From Hygrophila difformis (taxonomy: Eukaryota; Streptophyta; Magnoliopsida; Lamiales; Acanthaceae), in contig JAOANR010000004.1 of the NCBI GenBank assembly GCA_030278955.1, positions 15,612,428 to 15,676,427 on the forward strand: 64,000 nucleotides of DNA, written 5' to 3'. The notes beneath the pieces were generated by a model, which was given only the letters and a program-made list of their open reading frames with translations, made no database searches and had not been told where the DNA came from. Positions 57,493 through 64,000 of the stretch are shown in pieces. Positions within the stretch are counted from its first letter, which is position 1. The number at the start of each line of letters is the position of its first letter. The position numbers and the translations under genes are program-made.

Positions 57493-59818
57493 TGTAACAC
57501 CCCGGATTTGGTAACCCAGGCCGGGACGCTACCGCCACACCCTTCCAAACAAGACCCGATTAAATCGAGTTTGTTTAAAAGGATGCTAAGGCTTAAGTTG
57601 CATCATCGACTTAAAAATATTTAAAACCATTCAAATAAGCCCGAATTTAATCAGAGTATATCACGCATAATGATAATAATAAGCAGTGCGGAAGCAAAAA
57701 TAAACAGGGCCAAAACATGCGGCCAAAACCAGAGTCTAAGTCCAATGCATAATTTAAAATAAATAAAATGCGACAAGTCTTCTTTTTAAAACAAAGTGGA
57801 AATCCCATCCCTCCATGCGATGCTTACTCTGCGAAATCTGAAAGGAAAAATAAAACAACAATTTATCAGTACAAAGGTACTGCGTAAGTTAATATATAGC
57901 ACAACGAATTTTAAAAGTTTTAGGAGAATATACAAAATAATATATTTATTTAAAAGACGAGTAGATAAATTAATTAAAAATTCTTACACATATGCCACGA
58001 ACATTTACCAATGTTAGTTATGATCGAGGACACCCCATTAACATATCCTAGGGACGAACCCACAGGACCAACCTTTGGGACTTTATACCCACAAGGACTC
58101 AAACATATCCTAGGGACGAACCCTTGGGATCAACCTCTGGGACTCGTACCCACGAGGTAAGTGCATGCAGCGGACCCTATACAGACACACTCCGGAGCCC
58201 TAGATAACCCATACGGATACATCTAGGAGTATAGACTCATACATCACAATAATCAATGCCGTTTTGGCTATAAAAGAGGGGGCGACATAATTCACCACAT
58301 TGGCATCCCACTCGATCAAAACTTACAAAGTTTTAAAACCACATTTTATCATTTCATAATATTCACAACATGTTCAGATTTCATATATATCCAAAACCGA
58401 GTAACAATCGACTCGTAGTTCATCGAATAATCAAAATAGCATTTACCGATTAAAAATGCCATTACAACAGTTTCTGAAATCGCATTTAAAAATGCAGTAA
58501 ACGATTTTTAAAAATTCTGGAAAAATTACAGTAGCTAGAAAACATCAAAATAAGCATTTTTCATAGAAATAGCCATCTCAAAATTCGGACTCTAAGTAGG
58601 TCATTTTAATCGATTTCAGAAAGCTATTGAAATTCAAATTCTATTACTTCAGTAACTTCGACCACAGTGAACTCAAAAATTCATAACAATTCCATACATG
58701 CTCCAAAAATCACGAAATTTTGCAGGGATGTTCTAGACACATATTAGAACAAGTTTCATGAAGACATCAATCACTAAAAACGACCATAGGCAAGAGTAAA
58801 TCGAACAACAAAACTGACTACATACATACATTAAATCTGTTCCCAAATGCGCAGAAAATACCAGATCGAATTTGAGTGACCAAAACTTGTCCAAAAATTA
58901 TAAAAATTTACAGAGAGCATCTTTAGGACGTTAGGAACAAGTTTCATTTTGGAAGTTTCTCCTAAAAATGTACGGATCATGGTCGAATTCATAGAACAAT
59001 AAGATTGGTCACAAGAAAACCCTATTTGACAGATTTTATAAGAAATAGAGATGATCCAATATCTCGAGTTATACTCAACCAAAACTCCTAAAAATCGACG
59101 TGCACAATACTAACTTACTTGAGATGAGTTTAGGATCAAAAATCTTCTTGGAGGAATTCTGGAAAACGACCAACTCGACCCCAACAATCAACACTTCTAC
59201 CGAATGCACCTATTATGGAGTTGTTGGAGGAAATTCTCAATTCTAGGACAAGGGATTCGAATCTAAGACCAAGGAAATGAAGTAGAACTCTTACCTACAC
59301 GTAGGAGAAAGGTTTGGACCACTTGAACACGTCCAACTCTCTGCCAAGGATGATGAACAACTCACAAAACTCTCACTACTCTCTCTTGAACTTAATTTTC
59401 GGATGGGATGCAAATGAGTGAAATGGAGGCTGAGTAGGGGCTATTTATAGAGGGGTAATTGCTCCAAAAGCTGCCATGAGGTAGTGGGAATGTGAAGGAA
59501 CAAATTCTAACCCATAACCCCCGAATTAATCCCCTCAATCATCATCCAAAACCCCCACTCTCCCATGACTTCCATAGGATCCCCTTGGTGCCCAAGTTCC
59601 ATCATTGAGCTGACTTTGTGGGACTTTATTACACCCAAAACCTATCCAAAATCATCCCCACACATCCTCCAACGTCTGGAATTCAAATTGGAGTCGTTTG
59701 GGGTCGCCCACCACCAATTCATGGCATGAAACGCATGGAGCGTTTTGAATCTGCCATAACAGCAGAGTGGCGCGCTGGTGGCGCGCACCGCGCGGCCACC
59801 GCGCGACCATCTGCTGTC

Positions 59819-59859
<41 letters not shown>

Positions 59860-60055
59860 ATTATGATTTTAATCTCTTAAAAATCATAATATGAATTATC
59901 CGAGATTTTTGGGATAATTCGATACATCTATCCCGAGTTGCGATTATCCGAAATATTTAATTCCGTTCTCTCGGAATTAATTCGATTTCGATAAATAAAT
60001 CCAAATTCTTAATCTTCGGATTTTAAAACTTAATGTCGATTTCTCGGGTATTACA
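57493..60055 (-). repeat. Chromovirus 5' LTR (young element)
   Basis: 2563 bp, colinear with 49075-51638 at a constant offset of 8418 up to the long A run, where the one-base length difference most likely lies. Confidence 0.95.
59441..59450 (-). promoter_or_regulatory. TATA box of the young chromovirus 5' LTR
   Basis: CTATAAATAG on -, the best TATA candidate in the LTR. The 3' LTR has the same box near 51023-51032. Confidence 0.6.
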
Positions 60056-60060
60056 CTTGA

Positions 60061-60524
60061 GCCGCAAGGTGAGCAACCGAAGTCGTAAAATCCGGATTCG
60101 GGTGAGAAAATCTCGCATTGTTTGTTTCTGTCCAACGGCGCGGAGTTGGCGCGCCGAATGAAGGGAACCCCGCGCGGCCACCGCGCGGTCTCCGCCTGGA
60201 CTTCGGTCCGGGCGGGTCGTGCGATCCGTCGAGCCTTTCCTCCTCTCTTTCGGACTTCTATCCCTCTATGTTCTCGGATTCCGATTTCTGGGCTATTGTC
60301 GGACTCCAATTTCCTACCTAAAATTTTACTCGGGTCTAGATTTAATATTGGCCTCGAATTCTCGAGTCCATTAATGTCGGGTTCCCGTGTAACGATTTAT
60401 TTAACTTAATTTAATTCCTTTTAAAATTAAATCTCTTTAATTCCTTTTTAAATTAAATTTCATTTCTCATTTCCTTGTGATTCCTTATCTATTTATTATG
60501 TTTATTTATTTGTTACGGTTATTT

Positions 60525-60555
<31 letters not shown>

Positions 60556-60582
60556 TATGTTGCAAAATTTTCGGGTATTACA
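60061..60582 (-). repeat. Last piece of the outer inverted LTR
   Basis: Continues the 49074 side after the young element. It ends in the A/T tetranucleotide tract and GGGTATTACA, followed by ATATA. Confidence 0.88.
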
Positions 60583-60587
60583 ATATA

Positions 60588-61306
60588 AATTAAAAATTAA
60601 ATATCTTTTAAAAACTAAAAATTGAGATTTTCATGTACACATTAATATATCTTTAACATGAATAAATAAATCTGATGTGCAATGTACATTTTGTTTACAT
60701 CATTCACCACACAAAAAGAATATATAATAAAAAATGAGACCAAATCTACATAAAATTACCGGTATTACAATATGTTCATCATATTAAAATATAAACACAA
60801 CATAGTTCTTAGTTGCCAGTGCAAAAGCTCATCATAACAATCCTTAGTGTATAAATTGAAAAGTTTTAAATAAATACTAAATGCACCAATAAAATTTAAA
60901 ATAATTAAAATAAAAATGCAAAATAATAAAATTTAAAATAGATAAAATAAAAAAATACAAATAAATAAAATCCAACATAGATAAAATAAAAAAATACAAA
61001 ATTTCAAATTTTATCTTCAAATCTTTTTAAAAGTGAATTTATAGTGACATGATATGATGATGGAGTGAGAATTCATAAGTAAATGTCAGATTTATATACG
61101 ATAGACTAAAATCTATAATGAATAAATAAATAAATACGAAAATTTAAAATTAGTAAATTAAAAATACAAAATAATATAGATAAAATAAGATAGGCAAAAT
61201 TTCAAATTTAAATCTTTCAACTCTTTTTAAAAGAGAATATGGTATAAATTCCATATATTTCAAAAACTAAAAATCTATAATAAATAAATAAAAGAAAAAA
61301 TCTAAA
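60588..61306. other. AT-rich intergenic DNA
   Basis: Rich in AAATA/ATAAAA short repeats; no gene or intact element recognised. Confidence 0.5.
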
Positions 61307-61410
61307 TTTTTTTTGGTGAAATCGGGTATCCCAGGCCACATTGGACCCAAGACTAATCCCTCGAGGATCTGCAGGGGCAATTAAGGGCGCCTCTCCCAAA
61401 GCAGTTTTTC
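61307..61410 (-). mobile_element. Fragment resembling a LINE 3' end
   Basis: On - GGAGAGGCGCCCTTAATTGC, then ATCCTCGAGGGATTAGTC, ending GATACCCGATTTCACC plus an A run. A short 3'-end type sequence with tail; target duplications are not clear. Confidence 0.4.
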
Positions 61411-61555
61411 ACTAGAGGATGGGTTGTTTACTAATGCTTTAATATATATATATATATAGATAAAAATTCTATAAAAATTATATGTTTTAAAACTATATTA
61501 TTAGACGAATCTAACAAGATTGAACTTAGTTATTTATTTATTTTTTAAATATATA

Positions 61556-61990
61556 CTACCTCCATTTTCTAATAACTGCACCCTTTTTATTTTTCATGAT
61601 ATTCAAGATATATTTTTAATCATGAATAATTCGAATTGTATACAAATAAAAATTTGATGTTTAAAAAAAAAACGTAATTAAATGAATCCACCAACATGAT
61701 ACTTAGACCATATTTTTTTCTATATAACTATACTAAAAGTTTAAAGAAAATAACTCAATAAACAATAACAACTATGTACAGGGATGAGAACTTAGCCTAG
61801 TGGTCAAGTCTCGTGACTCCTAGTCTTTAGGTTGGAGGTTCGATTCCTCAACTGGCCCCTTATCCCTTCCATTTGTCCCTTTGTAATTTGTGGCATGGGC
61901 TCTCACCACTTATTTCCTAGCCTGTATAGGTTGTTAAACAAAAAAAATAAGAACTATGTACATGGAGCAAATAAAAGAAGACGGAGAAAG
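61556..61990. mobile_element. Stowaway-type MITE containing a SINE
   Basis: Ends CTACCTCCATTTTCTAATAA and, inverted, CTTTCTCCGTCTTCTTTTAT, with TA on both sides. Without the nested SINE and its duplicated target it is about 253 bp. Confidence 0.72.
61781..61951 (+). mobile_element. Complete tRNA-derived SINE
   Basis: A perfect 11-bp duplication, AACTATGTACA (61770-61780, 61952-61962), flanks it. The A box TAGCCTAGTGG and B box GGTTCGATTCC are correctly spaced for RNA polymerase III, and it ends in an A-rich tail. 171 bp, inserted into the Stowaway element. Confidence 0.9.
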
Positions 61991-62456
61991 TATAGTTAAA
62001 ATTAAACAATAAACAATATTAAAAAGTCAAGTATGACATGAAGTAAATGCTTATTTTAATTAATTTTTTTATTATTACCTAAATTAATGAAAGTGGACGA
62101 AGGGATTATGCCATTTCAAAAATTATTGTAATACACTTGGACACCTCATCTCCAAAGTGGCCAAAATTTCAACAATTGTTACTGTGCATTATAAATAAAG
62201 TATAAATGTCACTGTTCGTGTAGGGGACACATCTTAGCTGTAATGCTAGCGTTTGTAAGGCGAAACAAAATTCAACTCCTACTTAATCAAAATATTTTAA
62301 AGATACTAGTATTACCCTAGTCGAATGGACTGGGACGTGATACGACATATTAATATCGTTTGAAGAATTAGATACTATAATTTAAAGTATTTATTTATTG
62401 ATTGAACAATAATTAATTCGTCAACAATTAAAAATAAAATATCAATTTTCCAAATC
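61991..62456. other. Intergenic AT-rich DNA
   Basis: No gene or element recognised. Confidence 0.5.
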
Positions 62457-62471
62457 TAGATTATGAATCTT

Positions 62472-62887
62472 TTTTGGTGAACAATGCCCGAAGGCGGCTA
62501 GAAGAAAAACAAAAGGAAAATATAAAAAAACAAACAAATAAACAAACGCTCACTCAAGCCCGAAGCACGCCATTGCCCGATCTGTCCTCATGCAGGAGTT
62601 GTATCACTTGGTCTGACGGGAAAGCCCATGTCGTAAAGAATTGCTCCTCATCACACGCCAACTTAGCCAGGCCATCGGCCACTCTATTCCCCTCCCGAAA
62701 TATATGACGGAGCGAACATTCATCAAAGGAAGCCCTTAACATGCGTATTCTCTTCACCAATGGCCAGAATTGATGCCGGTCTTGATCAAGCCGAGACACC
62801 AATCTGAGCGCTTCCCTGGAGTCCGAGAAGAGTGTCACCCTTCTCTCGCCCATGTCCTTCACCATCTGAAGCCCTTGTATAATGGCA
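62472..62887 (-). pseudogene. 5'-truncated LINE: RNase H domain and 3' end
   Basis: A perfect 15-bp duplication, TAGATTATGAATCTT (62457-62471, 62888-62902), flanks it. On - the insert opens inside an RNase H domain (GERRVTLFSDSREALRLVSR, then SLRHIFREGNRVADGLAKLA) that stays open to a stop at 62554, followed by a short 3' UTR and A run. This is the C-terminal RNase H of plant LINEs; endonuclease and RT are absent. Confidence 0.85.
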
Positions 62888-62936
62888 TAGATTATGAATC
62901 TTAATAGGAGTATATATATATATATATATATATATA

Positions 62937-62970
62937 CTAGTAAAGCTCGCTGTGCGATGCACATCCTGCC
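62937..62970 (-). mobile_element. Helitron-type 3' terminus
   Basis: On - a GTGCATCGCAC hairpin, then AGCGAGCTTTACTAG and a host T. The stem is shorter than that at 19597-19615. An (AT)n run follows immediately (62911-62936). Confidence 0.5.
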
Positions 62971-63776
62971 TATAAATATACAACTGCCCATGGAAGCATG
63001 ATAAAGAAGTTTTGGTGAGCATTATATTTTTTTAGATTTTATGGATGAAAAAACGTTGTTAGCGTGTAGAGTTGTATAATATAATTGAAAGCATTTTTGC
63101 ATTACTATATGGATCCATTTTCATGGAAGGATATAAGGTAACCAAGATACAATGAAGAATGTGATGGACAGGAAGTCTTATACAAATTGGAAAATGCCAA
63201 GAAGAAAAAACAAACAAACAAACAAAACAACTAAATAGCTGTGAAAGATAAAGACACATTAACAAATATTATGATTCTATTTAACCTTAGTTCCAAGATA
63301 TCTGCAAATTAGTTTTGTGCTGAAATAATTGAACATATAAAGAACTTTATGTATCATAAGCAGAAAAAGGACAAATCTGAGTAAATATGCAATACACAAA
63401 AATTCATTGTTACAAAATTGAACTTTGGAATAACGATTACAGGAATCAGAACGCAAATATGTTAACACTCGGAAAAATTCAATTCTTCCAAACTTACTAT
63501 CTACAGAGTCATCATATTTGCTTAACCCAAATATGTTTAATCATTCTAATACACAGAGCACAGGGACATATCAAATTTAGCTAAGATTAACTCATATAGA
63601 TCAAAGAGTAAAATGCCAATACGAAGAGATGTAGGTAAGAGATGTAGGTAGTCTTGGCAATATGTCAACAATGAAAATACTATTTTAATTACTTTGGGTA
63701 AAAATTGAAGCAATGCAGGGGAAAGCCAAGACAAACCCGTCAAACTGAAATATTTAATGTCTCGATAATCTGCACA
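62971..63776. other. Unassigned AT-rich DNA, possibly 3' UTR of a gene on -
   Basis: No repeat signature and no convincing coding frame. The part next to 63776 could be a 3' UTR if the exon at 63777-63884 is real. Confidence 0.35.
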
Positions 63777-63884
63777 TCACAATTGCCAATAATGATACAG
63801 ACGCCTCAAATTACTGTTAGTAGCACCATCATTAACCCTGCTAAATGCCCCATGAAACTTGGCTCTGGGCAGTTTCCGCATTTC
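63777..63884 (-). CDS. Possible last exon of a host gene running off the window
   Basis: On -, a T-rich tract and acceptor (GGGTTATCAG) precede 36 codons that are open and in phase: EMRKLPRAKFHGAFSRVNDG, then ATNSNLRRLYHYWQL and TGA at 63777-63779. Composition is less AT-rich than the flanks. I do not recognise the protein; it could be chance. Confidence 0.3.
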   Translation of the reverse strand, partial: EMRKLPRAKFHGAFSRVNDGATNSNLRRLYHYWQL

Positions 63885-64000
63885 CTGATAACCCAGACAC
63901 TCCATTTCAAAACAAAAAATTCGATCAATTGATCAAATCGTTATTTTAGAAATCCCAATTAGTAATTATAACAGGAATTATTACTAATTAATTAATTGAT

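Larger units (their letters stand above)
49075..60055 (-). mobile_element. Complete young Ty3/Tekay-type chromovirus
   Basis: 10,981 bp with a perfect 5-bp duplication CTTGA (49070-49074, 60056-60060). The LTRs are 2564 and 2563 bp and share the same inner ORFs. Order on -: LTR, primer site, accessory ORF, gag-pol with chromodomain, double polypurine tract, LTR. The single frame is uninterrupted. Everything needed for autonomous movement appears present. Confidence 0.96.
35144..60582 (-). mobile_element. Outer inverted solo LTR, interrupted by two Ty3 insertions
   Basis: Three pieces of one inverted LTR, closest to the LTR at 20825-23388, lie at 35144-35329, 48517-49074 and about 60056-60582. 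The outer edges are TGTAACACCCC and GGGTATTACA, flanked by a perfect ATATA (35139-35143, 60583-60587). About 1.3 kb of the LTR between the first and second pieces is missing, lost with the right part of the array inserted there. Here the target duplication flanks the canonical LTR start. Confidence 0.82.

Noticed and set aside
61795..61857. tRNA-like sequence with A and B boxes
   Set aside because: Part of a SINE with target duplication and tail; it does not fold into a complete tRNA.

Overview
The window is nuclear DNA of a flowering plant, probably a eudicot. It holds introns with GT-AG borders, an AP2/ERF factor, a plant Prp3 gene, and dense Ty3 chromovirus, Sirevirus, Helitron, Mutator-like, hAT, Stowaway, SINE and LINE insertions. 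Only two host genes are clear. One is the 3' part of a PRP3 (U4/U6 snRNP) gene on + at about 3-5684. The other is an intronless ERF group IX factor on - at 16755-17378. A possible last exon of a third gene lies on - near the right edge (63777-63884). Nearly everything else is mobile DNA.

Region by region: 1-6600 is PRP3 with a long first visible intron that carries a recent 370-bp tandem duplication. At 7485-15317 an element with about 115-bp terminal inverted repeats and a perfect 9-bp target duplication (Mutator-like signature) encloses an almost complete, decayed plant pararetrovirus. The virus copy has a primer site, a coiled-coil ORF, coat, movement protein, a small ORF, protease-RT-RNase H, a last ORF and a 35S-like promoter, all on -. 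Between 15327 and 19600 there are several MITEs and the ERF gene. At 19586-24345 there are Helitron remains (a 3' terminus and two rearranged helicase fragments) split by a solo LTR. At 24391-33975 an old hAT-like element was split by a young Sirevirus (24504-33415) with equal-length LTRs, gag-pol, an env-position ORF and several polypurine tracts.

From 35144 to 60582 lies one nested stack. The outermost layer is an inverted solo LTR with target duplication ATATA. Into it went a tandem LTR-internal-LTR-internal Ty3 array (35330-48516) and then a complete Ty3/Tekay-type chromovirus (49075-60055). That last element has LTRs differing by one base in length, target duplication CTTGA and an uninterrupted gag-pol of about 1565 codons. 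The right end (60588-64000) is AT-rich, with a Stowaway MITE holding a SINE, a 5'-truncated LINE and a Helitron-type end.

The most notable observations are: the pararetrovirus lying inside Mutator-like terminal repeats; a conserved double polypurine tract / double LTR-start arrangement in two chromovirus families, with one solo LTR whose target duplication flanks the outer start; a coiled-coil acidic accessory ORF between primer site and gag in both chromovirus families; and helicase fragments that share a non-native order of conserved motifs.
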